A DNA stretch of 64,000 nucleotides from Bradyrhizobium sp. RP6 (lineage in GTDB: Bacteria; Pseudomonadota; Alphaproteobacteria; Rhizobiales; Xanthobacteraceae). The notes beneath the pieces were generated by a model, which was not told the DNA's origin, searched no databases, and saw nothing but the letters and a program-made list of their open reading frames with translations. The stretch is from NCBI RefSeq assembly GCF_003837805.1, contig NZ_RQIT01000013.1:62001-126000 (forward strand). The letters are read 5' to 3'. Shown here piece after piece: positions 32,374 through 41,343 of the stretch. Within the stretch, counting starts at the first letter, position 1, and each line of letters begins with the position of its first letter. The translations under genes and the position numbers were made by a program.

Positions 32374-32477
32374 CCATGAAACTTCAGGATTCGTTAACCA
32401 TAATATCAGGGAGCAACTGACGATAAACGTTCCCTCTTCGTTCGCCAGCCCCTGCGAATCGGGCTACAAGGGCGGGT

Positions 32478-33677
32478 ATGAACGAGATCATTTTCATGCT
32501 GGGCGACTGGCCGGTGCGCGCCGTTGACGCGCTGATCGGCTTCGGCACCCTCGTCCTTATCCTGCTGGTTGTAATTGCGGTGGTGATCGCGCGCTCCGGG
32601 CGGCGCGGCGCGGAACTCGCGATGGCGCACGCGATCCGGGCCGACGAGCTCGAGGAGCGGCTCAGCGAGGTGTTGCGGGCGCAGAGCGAGTCGTCGGGCC
32701 GGGTCGATGCCATGACCCAGGCTCTGGCCGGCCGTCAGGCCGAGATGGCGCGAGCGGTGAACGAGCGGCTGGATTCGGTCACCCACCGAGTCGGCCAGTC
32801 CATGGAACACTCCACCCGCAACACCATGGAGAGCCTGCGCGCCCTGCACGAGCGGCTCGGCATCATCGACAGCGCGCACAAGAACCTCACCGATCTCACC
32901 ACCCAGGTGACCACCTTGCGCGACGTGCTCGCGAACAAGCAGTCGCGCGGCGCCTTCGGCCAGGCGCGGATGGAGGCGATCGTCCAGGACGGGCTGCCGA
33001 AGGGTGCCTACGAGTTCCAGTTCACCCTCTCCACCGGCAAGCGGCCCGACTGTGTCGTGTTCCTGCCCGACCAGCGGCCGCTTTGCATCGACGCGAAGTT
33101 TCCGCTGGAAGCGATGACGGCGCTGCACGACGCCCGCACCGACGAGGAGCGGCGAATCGCCACGCAACGACTGCGCGGCGACGTGATGAAGCATGTCAGC
33201 GACATCGCCGAAAAATATCTCGTCGCCGGCGAGACGCAGGAGATGGCGCTGATGTTCGTGCCGTCGGAATCCGTCTACGCCGAGATCCATGACGGTTTCG
33301 ACGACGTGATCCAGAAGGCCTATCGCGCCCGCGTCGTGCTGGTGTCGCCCTCGCTGCTGATGCTCGCGATCCAGGTGATGCAGCAGATCATGAAGGACGC
33401 GCGCATGCGCGACGCCGCCGATCAGATCCGCACCGAAGTGATCAAGCTCGGCGACGACCTCGGCCGCCTGCGCGACCGCGTGCTGAAGCTGCAGAAGCAT
33501 TTTGCCGACGTGAGCGAGGACGTCCGCCAAGTGCTGATCTCCGCCGACAAGATCGAAAAGCGCGCGGGACGAATCGAGGAGCTCGATTTCAGCAAGAGCG
33601 ACACGTCGGAGGCTCCGCGGCTGGTTGCGACAGCCGCACCGGAGCTGTTCCCGCGGAAGCTCCAGGCGGGGGAGTGA
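32478..33677 (+). CDS. rmuC: DNA recombination protein RmuC homologue
   Basis: The 399-residue protein belongs to the RmuC family (limits short-range inversions in E. coli). It has an N-terminal membrane anchor (TLVLILLVVIAVVIA), a long coiled coil (about 45-160) and the C-terminal nuclease-like RmuC domain with FTLSTGKRPDCVVFLPD, LCIDAKFPLEAM and MALMFVPSESVYAEI, in which Asp and the DAKFP motif are the PD-(D/E)xK-like core. It is divergent from def and is followed by a palindromic repeat. Confidence 0.9.
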   Translation: MNEIIFMLGDWPVRAVDALIGFGTLVLILLVVIAVVIARSGRRGAELAMAHAIRADELEERLSEVLRAQSESSGRVDAMTQALAGRQAEMARAVNERLDSVTHRVGQSMEHSTRNTMESLRALHERLGIIDSAHKNLTDLTTQVTTLRDVLANKQSRGAFGQARMEAIVQDGLPKGAYEFQFTLSTGKRPDCVVFLPDQRPLCIDAKFPLEAMTALHDARTDEERRIATQRLRGDVMKHVSDIAEKYLVAGETQEMALMFVPSESVYAEIHDGFDDVIQKAYRARVVLVSPSLLMLAIQVMQQIMKDARMRDAADQIRTEVIKLGDDLGRLRDRVLKLQKHFADVSEDVRQVLISADKIEKRAGRIEELDFSKSDTSEAPRLVATAAPELFPRKLQAGE

Positions 33678-33686
33678 TTCCAGGTC

Positions 33687-33769
33687 GTCATGGCCGGGCT
33701 CGTCCCGGCCATCCACGGCTTTTCGGCGGCATTAAGAACGTGGATGGCCGGGACAAGCCCGGACATGAC
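33687..33769. repeat. intergenic palindromic repeat, GTCATGGCCGGG type
   Basis: GTCATGGCCGGGCTCGTCCC and the inverted GGGACAAGCCCGGACATGAC form the stem, with inner arms ATCCACG and CGTGGAT. It resembles the elements at 25755 and 54169. Confidence 0.8.
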
Positions 33770-33817
33770 GGACTTTGTGGCAGAGGCAGCGCCGCCAGAA
33801 TCTGCTAACACCCCGCC

Positions 33818-35179
33818 ATGACCGCACCCGACGCGACCTCCTCCGCCGATGCCCCCGCGCCTGCGCCCTCCTGGCGCGAGAGCCTTGCCGTGTATCTGCA
33901 GCCGCGTGTGCTGATCGTGCTCTTCCTCGGCTTCTCCTCGGGGCTCCCGCTCGCACTGTCGGGATCGACGCTGCTGGTGTGGATGGCGGAGGCGGGGGTC
34001 GATCTCGGAACCATCGGGTTGTTTGCGCTGGTGGGAACGCCGTACACGCTCAAATTCCTGTGGGCGCCGCTGGTCGACGCGCTGCACGTGCCGTTCTTCA
34101 CCCGCGCCTTCGGCCGCCGGCGTGGGTGGCTGGTGTTTTCGCAGCTGCTGCTGATCGGCGCGATCCTGCTGTTGGCGCTGACCGATCCAGCGCGCTCGCC
34201 GCTGTTCGTCGCGCTTGGTGCACTCCTGGTCGCGACGATGTCCTCGACGCAGGACATCGTCGTCGATGCATTCCGCGTCGAGAGCCTGCCCGAAAGCGAG
34301 CAGGCCGCCGGCATGGCCGCCTATGTCGCGGCCTATCGCATCGGCATGCTGATATCGACCGCGGGCGCCTTGTTCATCGTCACCGGCTTCGAGGCGATCG
34401 TCCCTCGTGGCGCCGCCTGGATGTGGGGCTATGTGGTGATGGCCGCTCTGGTGCTGATTGGCACGGTGACGGCGCTGGCCGCCACCGAGCCCGCTCAATC
34501 CAAGCGCGCCGAGGCTGCCACGCAGAACGAGGACGCGCTCATGCGGGTGTTCCATGCCGCGATGGGCGCGTTCTCGGAATTCCTGAGCCGCAAGGAAGCG
34601 TGGGCGGCGCTTGCCTTCGTCGTGCTGTTCAAGTTCACCGACGCGTTCTCCGGTAATATGACCGTGCCGTTCGTGATCGACATCGGCTTCACGCGGAACG
34701 ACTACGCGGTGATCGTGAAGGGCGTCGGCATCGCAGCGACCTTGGCCGGCGGGTTTGCCGGCGGATTCGTGGCACGGCGCTATTCGCTCGCAACGAGCCT
34801 GTGGATCGGCGGCATCGTACAAGCGGTCTCCAACCTGTCGTTCTCGTGGCTGGCACTGGTCGGCGTCAATGAATGGGCGCTGACCCTCGCGATCACCTCC
34901 GACAATTTCTGCAACGCCATCGGCACCGTGATCTTCGTCGCCTATCTCTCCGCGCTGTGCCAGAACCCGTTGCACACCGCGACCCAATATGCGCTGCTGA
35001 CGGCGCTCGCCGCCGTGGGACGCACCTATTTGTCGTCGGGCGCGGGTTATCTGGCGAAAGCGACGGGCTGGCCGATGTTCTTCGCGATCTCCGTCCTCGT
35101 CGCCATCCCCAGCCTGATGCTGCTGGCGTATTTGCAGAGGCGCGGGCATTTCGAGACGCTGGAGCCGGCGCGGGTGTGA
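33818..35179 (+). CDS. ampG: AmpG-type MFS transporter
   Basis: The 453-residue membrane protein has about 12-14 hydrophobic segments and the AmpG pattern: VLIVLFLGFSSGLPLALSGSTLLVWM at the start, GTPYTLKFLWAPLVDAL and SSTQDIVVDAFRVE, the last two being hallmarks of the muropeptide permeases that bring anhydro-muropeptides into the cytoplasm for wall recycling. A short Ala/Pro-rich N-terminus precedes the first helix. It stands alone between two palindromic repeats. Inducing beta-lactamase by this route is known elsewhere; no beta-lactamase gene is in view. Confidence 0.86.
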   Translation: MTAPDATSSADAPAPAPSWRESLAVYLQPRVLIVLFLGFSSGLPLALSGSTLLVWMAEAGVDLGTIGLFALVGTPYTLKFLWAPLVDALHVPFFTRAFGRRRGWLVFSQLLLIGAILLLALTDPARSPLFVALGALLVATMSSTQDIVVDAFRVESLPESEQAAGMAAYVAAYRIGMLISTAGALFIVTGFEAIVPRGAAWMWGYVVMAALVLIGTVTALAATEPAQSKRAEAATQNEDALMRVFHAAMGAFSEFLSRKEAWAALAFVVLFKFTDAFSGNMTVPFVIDIGFTRNDYAVIVKGVGIAATLAGGFAGGFVARRYSLATSLWIGGIVQAVSNLSFSWLALVGVNEWALTLAITSDNFCNAIGTVIFVAYLSALCQNPLHTATQYALLTALAAVGRTYLSSGAGYLAKATGWPMFFAISVLVAIPSLMLLAYLQRRGHFETLEPARV

Positions 35180-35197
35180 GCTGACGCTCTCGCCATC

Positions 35198-35282
35198 GTC
35201 ATTGCGGGCGAAGCGAAGCAATCCAGACTGTCACCGCAGGGGCTGTCTGGATTGCTTCGTCGCGAGGGCTCCTCGCAATGAC
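35198..35282. repeat. intergenic palindromic repeat, GTCATTGCG type
   Basis: GTCATTGCGggcgaagcgaa and the inverted CTCGCAATGAC enclose inner arms GAAGCAATCCAGAC and GTCTGGATTGCTTC. Same family as the repeat at 23551. It separates two convergent genes. Confidence 0.85.
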
Positions 35283-35307
35283 GGCGGAGAGAGCCGCGCA
35301 GACGCCC

Positions 35308-35742
35308 TTACTGCTTCTTGATCAGGCTCCACTTCGTGATCACGGCCTCGCTCATCTGGCCGGCATCGCTGGCACAGGCGATCTCGTCGACCTTGACCGA
35401 GATCTCCTTGCCGACGAACGACTTCAGCTGCGTGGCCTGCGCGTCGGTGGAGGTGACGAGCTGGAAGGTTTCGGGACCGGTCTCGAGATTGCACAGCCCG
35501 TTCGGCGGAGGCAGCCGGCGCGGCTCGGAGGTGATCTGGTAGGTCGCGACGCGCTTGCCGTTCTTGACGTCGCGAACCTTCATCGCGTTCAGTTCGCCCG
35601 AGAGCACGTCACCGGTGTTGATCGGCTTGCCGGGCTTGGACGGCGGCGGCGTCTCGTCGCCCTGCTGCGCGGAGTTGGCCGGGCTCACCAGCAGCATCAT
35701 CATCGCGACCAAAGCCCATCGCGTGGCGAAAAGTTTCGTCAT
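35308..35742 (-). CDS. exported hypothetical protein
   Basis: I do not recognise this 144-residue protein. It has a signal peptide (TRWALVAMMMLLVSPANSA), a Pro-rich linker and a soluble remainder with two cysteines (GLCNLETGPETFQLV and DEIACASDAGQM) that could form a disulfide. Motif-like parts are INTGDVLSGELNAMKVRDVKNGKRVATYQI, which suggest a small beta-rich periplasmic domain. It is upstream of recR on the same strand but separated by 27 bases with its own stop, so it may share the dnaX-ybaB-recR transcript as its last gene. No function is inferred. Confidence 0.6.
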   Translation of the reverse strand: MTKLFATRWALVAMMMLLVSPANSAQQGDETPPPSKPGKPINTGDVLSGELNAMKVRDVKNGKRVATYQITSEPRRLPPPNGLCNLETGPETFQLVTSTDAQATQLKSFVGKEISVKVDEIACASDAGQMSEAVITKWSLIKKQ

Positions 35743-35769
35743 GTCGTCCGTTCCGTAAAGTCTGGATGG

Positions 35770-36372
35770 CTAGAACAGCGTACGCTGCCGCATCGCAGCC
35801 GATAGCGTACCTTCATCGAGATAATCAAGCTCGCCGCCGACGGGAACTCCGTGGGCGAGCCGCGTCACCTTCACATTGGCGTCCTGAAGCAGGTCGGTGA
35901 TGTAATGCGCGGTGGTCTGGCCGTCGACCGTCGCGTTCAGCGCCAGGATGATCTCGTGCACCTGCGAATCATGTGCGCGCGCCACCAGCGAATCGATGGT
36001 GAGATCCTGCGGACCGACGCCGTCAAGCGGCGACAACGTCGCGCCCAGCACGTGATAGCGCCCCTGGGTGGCGTTGGCCCGCTCCAGCGCCCATAGGTCG
36101 GCGACGTCGGCAACGACGACGATGATGGAGGGATCGCGCTTCGGATCGGTGCAGACAGTGCAGGGATTTTGCGTGTCGATGTTGCCGCAGGTCTTGCAGA
36201 CCTGGACCTTGTCCAGCGCGACCTGAAGGGCCGAAGACAGCGGCATCATCAGCGCTTCGCGCTTCTTGATCAGATGCAGCGCAGCGCGCCGCGCCGAGCG
36301 CGGACCGAGGCCCGGCAGCCGCGCGAGAAGCTGGACCAGCCGCTCGATCTCGGGACCCGCAACAGCGCCCAT
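35770..36372 (-). CDS. recR: recombination mediator RecR
   Basis: The 200-residue protein of the RecFOR pathway loads RecA on gapped DNA. It has a helix-hairpin-helix (LARLPGLGPRSARRAALHLI), a Cys4 zinc finger (CKTCGNIDTQNPCTVC) and a Toprim domain (IIVVVADVADLWALER, then GRYHVLGATLSPLDGVGP). ATG at 36372 lies one base behind the ybaB stop; the longer frame is arginine-rich. Order dnaX-ybaB-recR is conserved and implies one operon. Confidence 0.95.
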   Translation of the reverse strand: MGAVAGPEIERLVQLLARLPGLGPRSARRAALHLIKKREALMMPLSSALQVALDKVQVCKTCGNIDTQNPCTVCTDPKRDPSIIVVVADVADLWALERANATQGRYHVLGATLSPLDGVGPQDLTIDSLVARAHDSQVHEIILALNATVDGQTTAHYITDLLQDANVKVTRLAHGVPVGGELDYLDEGTLSAAMRQRTLF

Positions 36373-36373
36373 A

Positions 36374-36694
36374 TTACTGGCCGAACAACCCCGGCGGCAG
36401 GCCGAGCCCGCCGGTGAGGGCCTGCATCTTCTCCTGCATGGCGGTCTCTGCCTTGCGGCGGGCATCACTAAGCGCGGTGACGAGCAGGTCTTCCAGCACC
36501 TCGCGCTCTTCCGCCTTCATCAGCGAGGGATCGATCTTGATGCCCTTGACGTCCATCTTCGCGGTCATGCGCACGGCGACGAGGCCGCCTCCGGAGATGC
36601 CTTCGACCTCGACGTTGGCGAGCTGCTCCTGCATCTCCTGCATCTTGGATTGCAGCTGCGCCGCCTGCTTCATCATGCCGAGAAAATCAGCCAT
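36374..36694 (-). CDS. YbaB/EbfC nucleoid-associated protein
   Basis: The 106-residue protein of the YbaB/EbfC family binds DNA as a dimer and is encoded between dnaX and recR in most bacteria. The pattern is MADFLGMMKQAAQLQSKMQEMQEQLANVEVEG, GGLVAVRMTAKMDVKGIKIDPSL and EVLEDLLVTALSDARRKAE. It overlaps none of its neighbours; recR starts one base after its stop. Confidence 0.93.
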   Translation of the reverse strand: MADFLGMMKQAAQLQSKMQEMQEQLANVEVEGISGGGLVAVRMTAKMDVKGIKIDPSLMKAEEREVLEDLLVTALSDARRKAETAMQEKMQALTGGLGLPPGLFGQ

Positions 36695-36718
36695 GGGTTG
36701 CGTGTCCTTAAAAGAGGC

Positions 36719-38545
36719 TCAGAAATCGTCGTCGCCGTCGGAACCGTCGGGCGGATCGTCACTGCCATAGTCGGCGTTAATATTGGTTTCCGGCGTCTCG
36801 GGGGCAAGCCTGCGGACCTCGACGACCTTGGCACCGGGAAAACGCGACAGCACCTCCTGCACGCGCGGATCGGCTTCCGCGGTACGGGCATGCTCCTGCT
36901 TGGCCGCCTGGTTCACCGAGCGCAGCGTCGGCTGGCCCTGCTCGTTGGACACGATCACGGTCCAGCGCCGGCCGGTCCACAGCTCGAATTTCTTCGCAAG
37001 CTCCGAGATCATGGTCTTGGAGGCGTTGGGCTCGAGCGCGACTTCCAGCCGGCCCTCTTCGAAACGGACGAGGCGCATGTCGCCTTCGAGCGCGCTCTTG
37101 GTCATGATGTCGCGCTTCTGCCCGGCGAGCGCGACGAGCTGGGTGAAGCTGGTGATGCGCAGCTGCGGTGCCGCGGCTTGCGGGGCCGGCGCGGGGGCAG
37201 CCATCTGCGGCCGTGCCCCTCCACCAAACGAAGGCGATGAAGTCGGCATACGAACTGGCGGCACAGGCGTAGCCGGCGCCGCGGAAGCAACCGGCGCCCC
37301 CGGGGCGCTGCGCGCCGCACCGCCGCCGCTCACGACCGGAGAGCCGCCGCCGTTCTGCTCCAGCATCCTGATCGCTTCATCGGGCGTCGGCAGATCGGCG
37401 ACATAGGCAATGCGTACCAGGACCATTTCCGCCGCGGCCGCGGGGCGCGTTGCGGCCTGCACCTCGGTGATGCCCTTGAGCAGCATCTGCCACATCCGCG
37501 ACAGCACGCGCATCGAGATTTTCGACGCGAAGTCCCGCGCGCGAACCCGCTCGGTCTCCCCATAGGCGACGTTGTCGGCGGTCGCCGGCACGATCTTCAC
37601 GCGGGTGACGAAATTGACGAACTCGGCGAGGTCCGAGAGCACGACAATGGGATCGGCGCCGACGTCGTACTGCTCGCGGAACTCCCTGAAGGCGGCAGCG
37701 ATGTCGCCGCGCGCCAGCGAATCGAAGAGATCGATGACGCGGGTGCGGTCGGCGAGACCCAGCATCTGCCGGACGGCATCGGCCTTGACGGTGCCTGCCG
37801 CATGCGCGATCGCCTGATCGAGCAGCGACAACGAATCACGCACCGAGCCTTCGGCGGCGCGCGCGATGATGCCGAGCGCCTCGGGTTCGATCTCGACGCT
37901 TTCCTTCGTCGCGATATTGGCGAGGTGCTTCATCAGCACATCCGCCTCGACCCGGCGCAGGTCGAAGCGCTGGCAGCGCGACAGCACGGTGACCGGAACC
38001 TTGCGGATCTCGGTCGTCGCGAACACGAACTTGGCGTGCTCCGGCGGCTCCTCCAGCGTCTTCAGGAAGGCGTTGAAGGCTGCCGTCGACAGCATGTGGA
38101 CTTCGTCGATGATGTAGACCTTGTAGCGGGCGCTGGCGGGGGCATAACGCACGCTGTCATTGATCTGGCGGACGTCGTCGACGCCGGTATGCGACGCCGC
38201 GTCCATCTCCAGCACATCCATGTGCCGGCTTTCCATGATCGCCTGGCAGTGCACGCCCAAAGTCGGCATGTGGATGGTCGGGCCCTTCACCGAACCATCA
38301 GGCATCTCGTAGTTGAGCGCGCGGGCAAGGATGCGCGCAGTGGTGGTCTTGCCGACACCGCGGACGCCGGTGAGAATCCAGGCCTGAGGAATGCGCCCGG
38401 TCTCGAACGCATTGGAGACGGTGCGGACCACCGCCTCCTGGCCGATCAGGTCGTCAAAAGAGGAAGGGCGGTATTTGCGCGCCAGCACCCGGTAAGGCGC
38501 GTTGCCGGCGCTGTCGGGATTGGGAGGGGCGCCAGCGTCGGTCAT
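36719..38545 (-). CDS. dnaX: DNA polymerase III subunits gamma/tau
   Basis: The 608-residue clamp-loader subunit has the start YRVLARKYRPSSFDDLIGQE, Walker A TGVRGVGKTTTAR, Walker B YIIDEVHML, the sensor 1 region TTEIRKVPVTVLSRCQRFDLRR and domain III. Domains IV-V follow a Pro/Ala-rich linker (about 375-450) and end in an acidic tail DYGSDDPPDGSDGDDDF. The small zinc-binding loop after Walker A normally holds four Cys; here only one remains (HMPTLGVHCQAIM), so no zinc is bound in this manner. It is the first gene of the dnaX-ybaB-recR operon. I see no slippery frameshift site for gamma. Confidence 0.94.
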   Translation of the reverse strand: MTDAGAPPNPDSAGNAPYRVLARKYRPSSFDDLIGQEAVVRTVSNAFETGRIPQAWILTGVRGVGKTTTARILARALNYEMPDGSVKGPTIHMPTLGVHCQAIMESRHMDVLEMDAASHTGVDDVRQINDSVRYAPASARYKVYIIDEVHMLSTAAFNAFLKTLEEPPEHAKFVFATTEIRKVPVTVLSRCQRFDLRRVEADVLMKHLANIATKESVEIEPEALGIIARAAEGSVRDSLSLLDQAIAHAAGTVKADAVRQMLGLADRTRVIDLFDSLARGDIAAAFREFREQYDVGADPIVVLSDLAEFVNFVTRVKIVPATADNVAYGETERVRARDFASKISMRVLSRMWQMLLKGITEVQAATRPAAAAEMVLVRIAYVADLPTPDEAIRMLEQNGGGSPVVSGGGAARSAPGAPVASAAPATPVPPVRMPTSSPSFGGGARPQMAAPAPAPQAAAPQLRITSFTQLVALAGQKRDIMTKSALEGDMRLVRFEEGRLEVALEPNASKTMISELAKKFELWTGRRWTVIVSNEQGQPTLRSVNQAAKQEHARTAEADPRVQEVLSRFPGAKVVEVRRLAPETPETNINADYGSDDPPDGSDGDDDF

Positions 38546-38640
38546 CGGTCGATCCGCAATGGAATGTCTCTTGGCCGGCTCTTGCGGAAAGGAGCGCGCT
38601 GGCGGGACGACCGCCGGCGCAATTCGCTCGAAAAAACAGG

Positions 38641-38739
38641 TAGGAGACTGACGAGCGACCCGATCCGGACCTCGTTAGGGCTGCTTCCTTCCGGACCTGA
38701 CCCGGTTGGCGAGTGGCTCGTCCACCGCCAATCTCCCGG
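38641..38739 (-). ncRNA. ffs: signal recognition particle RNA (4.5S)
   Basis: On the minus strand the RNA holds the universal SRP core, GGTCAGGTCCGGAAGGAAGC, with the GGAA tetraloop, and its ends pair (GGGAG with CTCC; GACGAGC with GCTCGTC). The Ffh-binding stem is complete. A T-run (positions 38631-38636 on the plus strand as A) follows the RNA end and should stop transcription. Location just upstream of dnaX is conserved in alphaproteobacteria. Confidence 0.92.
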
Positions 38740-38920
38740 TCCCTATTTGGGGCCAAAGAGGGCGGAAAGCAAGCGGGTATCGGTTCGTACGGCTCGAGTT
38801 TGCCCAGCATCAGGGCAATTCCCGGCCTGCCCAGCCGATAGGCTGTGCTTTCGCCGCACGGACCACCTTGCTAAGAACGCCTGCCGGAACTCCATCCAAC
38901 CAGAAAAGCGATAGATCCCA

Positions 38921-39766
38921 ATGGTTACACGTCGTGATGTTGCATCGATTGTCGGATTGGGCGCGGTGACAGCGGCCGCGCTGGTTTCGCCGACCGCGGC
39001 CCAGACAGCCGATCCGAACGAATCGACCTTCGCCCGCATCCGCCGGACCAAGAAGATGCGGATCGGCGCGGTCGGCGGCGGCGCGCCCTATTACATGAAG
39101 GACCTCGCCTCCGGCCAGTGGAAGGGTTTCTACATCGACATCGCGAAGGGCCTCGCCGACGACATGGAGGCCGAGCTCGAGATCACCGAGACCACTTGGG
39201 GCAATTCGGTGCTGGATCTCCAGGCCAACAAGATCGACATCTTCTTCGGCCTGAACCCGCCCCCAAAGCGCGCGCTGGTGGTCGATTTCTCCGTGCCAGT
39301 CTTCAACAATGCCTTCGCCATCCTCTGCAAGAAGGATTTCAAGCCGAAGAGCTGGGCCGAGCTGAACTCGCCCGACATCAAGATCGCGGTCGACCAGGGC
39401 TCCTCGCATGACCAGGTCGTCAGCCGCCTGACGCCGAAGGCGCAGATCACGCGGCTGAAGACCGCGGACGATGCCACCGCCGCGCTGCAGACCGGCCGCG
39501 TCGATGCGCAATGCCTGATCACCATGCTGTCGCTGACCGTGCTGAAGAAGAACCCGTCGCTCGGCCAGCTGGTGCTGCCGACGCCGATCTTCGCCACCAC
39601 GTCGAATGCCGGCTTCCGCCGCGAGACCGACAAGACCTGGCGCGACTACGTCAACACCTGGATCGACTTCAACAAGGGCCTCGGCTTCATCCGCAATGCG
39701 ATCATCACCAACATGGAGCTGGTGGGCGTGACGGAAGCGGACATTCCGCCGGGCGTGTCGCTGTAG
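38921..39766 (+). CDS. amino-acid-type ABC transporter substrate-binding protein
   Basis: The 281-residue family 3 binding protein has an N-terminal twin-arginine-like signal (TRRDVASIVGLGAVTAAALV). The mature protein starts at about residue 30 and has TKKMRIGAVGGGAPYYM, KGFYIDIAKGLADDM, DIFFGLNPPPKRALVVDFS and KTWRDYVNTWIDFNKGLGFI, the features of polar amino acid and opine binding proteins. A palindromic repeat separates it from the permease gene, but all five genes to 43222 face the same way, so this should be the uptake component for the enzymes that follow. The ligand is unknown. Confidence 0.88.
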   Translation: MVTRRDVASIVGLGAVTAAALVSPTAAQTADPNESTFARIRRTKKMRIGAVGGGAPYYMKDLASGQWKGFYIDIAKGLADDMEAELEITETTWGNSVLDLQANKIDIFFGLNPPPKRALVVDFSVPVFNNAFAILCKKDFKPKSWAELNSPDIKIAVDQGSSHDQVVSRLTPKAQITRLKTADDATAALQTGRVDAQCLITMLSLTVLKKNPSLGQLVLPTPIFATTSNAGFRRETDKTWRDYVNTWIDFNKGLGFIRNAIITNMELVGVTEADIPPGVSL

Positions 39767-39772
39767 GTTTCC

Positions 39773-39855
39773 ACCGTCGTTCCGGGGCGCCCGAAGGGCG
39801 AACCCGGAATCTCGAGGTTCCGGGTTCGATGCTTCGCATCGCTCCGGATCGACGG
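39773..39855. repeat. intergenic palindromic repeat inside the transporter operon
   Basis: ACCGTCGTTCCGGGGCG and the inverted GCTCCGGATCGACGGT pair, with inner arms AACCCGGAATC and ggTTCCGGGTT. It sits between the binding-protein and permease genes, where hairpins commonly protect the upstream mRNA. Confidence 0.7.
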
Positions 39856-39889
39856 TGCAAAATGGCACCCACGACGAGTAATCGCACGC

Positions 39890-40552
39890 ATGTATCAGTG
39901 GGACTTCGGCATCCTCTGGAGCTATCGCTGGCTCTTTCTCAACGGGCTCGGCGTCACCGTCGGCTTCACGATCGTCATCGTGGTGTGCGGGTTGCTGTTC
40001 GGGCTGCTGGGTGCCTTCGGCAGCCTGTCGCGCTTCAAGGCGTTGCGCCTTCTCGCCCTCACTTTCATCGAGGCGTTCCGCTGCACGCCGATCCTGGTGC
40101 AGCTGATCTGGTTCTATTACGCACTTCCGATCCTCGCCGGCGTCGAGATGACGCCGATTACCGCCTCGGCGCTGGCGCTGTCGCTCTATGGCGGCTCGTT
40201 CTATTCGGAGATCATCCGCGGCGGCATCGTCTCGATCGACAACGGCCAGTCCGAGGCCGGTGCCGCGCTCGGCATGACGCCGATCCAAACCATGCGGCGC
40301 ATCGTGCTGCCGCAGGCGATCAAGCGCATGATTCCGGCGCTGATGAACCAGTCGATCATCCAGTTCAAGAACACCTCGCTGGTCTCGGTGCTGGCGGTCC
40401 CCGATCTCGTCTATCAGAGCCAGGTCGCGGCCCACGACAGCTACCGGCCGCTGGAGACCTACACCGCCGTTGCGGTCGCCTATGCGGCGATCCTGATTCC
40501 GCTCACCATCCTCGTCCGCCGCGGCGAGAAGCGACTGGCGGTCGGCGAATGA
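39890..40552 (+). CDS. amino-acid-type ABC transporter permease
   Basis: The 220-residue membrane protein has about five membrane segments and the HisM-type permease signature near its middle: GGSFYSEIIRGGIVSIDNGQSEAGAALGMTPIQTMRRIVLPQA, which contacts the ATPase. Its start has YRWLFLNGLGVTVGFTIVIVV. The stop overlaps the ATPase start (ATGA). With a single permease gene the transporter is probably a homodimer. Confidence 0.9.
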   Translation: MYQWDFGILWSYRWLFLNGLGVTVGFTIVIVVCGLLFGLLGAFGSLSRFKALRLLALTFIEAFRCTPILVQLIWFYYALPILAGVEMTPITASALALSLYGGSFYSEIIRGGIVSIDNGQSEAGAALGMTPIQTMRRIVLPQAIKRMIPALMNQSIIQFKNTSLVSVLAVPDLVYQSQVAAHDSYRPLETYTAVAVAYAAILIPLTILVRRGEKRLAVGE

Positions 40553-41343
40553 GCGAGACGCCGAAAATCGAGATCCGGTCCTTACGCAAGAGCTTCGGCA
40601 GCAACGAGGTCCTCAAGAACATCAATCTCGACGTCGCCAAGGGCGGTGTGGTCGCGCTGATCGGCCCGTCGGGCTCCGGCAAGTCGACGCTGCTCCGCTG
40701 CATCAATCTGCTGGTGGTGCCCGACGGCGGCAGCGTCCGCGTCGGCGACACCCGGTTTGCGTTCGGCGACGGCGCCAAGCTGCCGGACGTGAAGACACTC
40801 GCAAGATTCCGCGCCACCACCGGCATGGTGTTCCAGCATTTCAACCTGTTCCCACATATGACGACGCTGCAGAACGTGATGGAAGGCCCAGTCACGGTGC
40901 GGCGCATGGCCAAGGCCGACGCCGAGACGCTCGCGCGGGCACAGCTCGCCAAGGTGGGCCTTGCGGAGAAAGCCAACCAATATCCGGCGACGCTCTCGGG
41001 CGGGCAGAAGCAGCGCGTCGCAATCGCGCGGGCGCTCGCGATGGAGCCTGATGTCATGCTGTTCGACGAGGCCACCTCCGCGCTCGATCCTGAATTGGTC
41101 GGTGAGGTGCTCAACGTCATTCAGCAGCTGGCGTCCGAGGGCATGACCATGGTGATCGTGACCCACGAGATCGCCTTCGCCCGCGAGGTCGCCGACCGCC
41201 TCGTCTTCATGCGCGATGGTATCGTCGTCGAGGAAGGTCCGGCGCGGCAGGTGATCGACAATCCCAGGGAAGCGGCAACGCGCGCCTTCCTCGGCCATTT
41301 CCACCGCACCGGCGCTTTGCCGCCGGCCACAACGGCACCGTGA
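40549..41343 (+). CDS. amino-acid-type ABC transporter ATP-binding protein
   Basis: The 264-residue ATPase has Walker A GPSGSGKST, the signature LSGGQKQR, Walker B LFDEATSALD and the H-loop VTHEI. The text FGSNEVLKNINLDVAKG and FQHFNLFPHMTTLQNV matches the polar amino acid (GlnQ/HisP) subfamily. It overlaps the permease by four bases and the following SDR start by one base (TGATG), so the enzymes downstream are translated with it. Confidence 0.95.
   Translation: MSETPKIEIRSLRKSFGSNEVLKNINLDVAKGGVVALIGPSGSGKSTLLRCINLLVVPDGGSVRVGDTRFAFGDGAKLPDVKTLARFRATTGMVFQHFNLFPHMTTLQNVMEGPVTVRRMAKADAETLARAQLAKVGLAEKANQYPATLSGGQKQRVAIARALAMEPDVMLFDEATSALDPELVGEVLNVIQQLASEGMTMVIVTHEIAFAREVADRLVFMRDGIVVEEGPARQVIDNPREAATRAFLGHFHRTGALPPATTAP

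Noticed and set aside
38740..38820. Promoter of the SRP RNA gene
   Set aside because: Only a weak -35/-10 pair (TTGCTT and AAATAG with 18 bases between) can be found on the minus strand, too poor to list as a feature.
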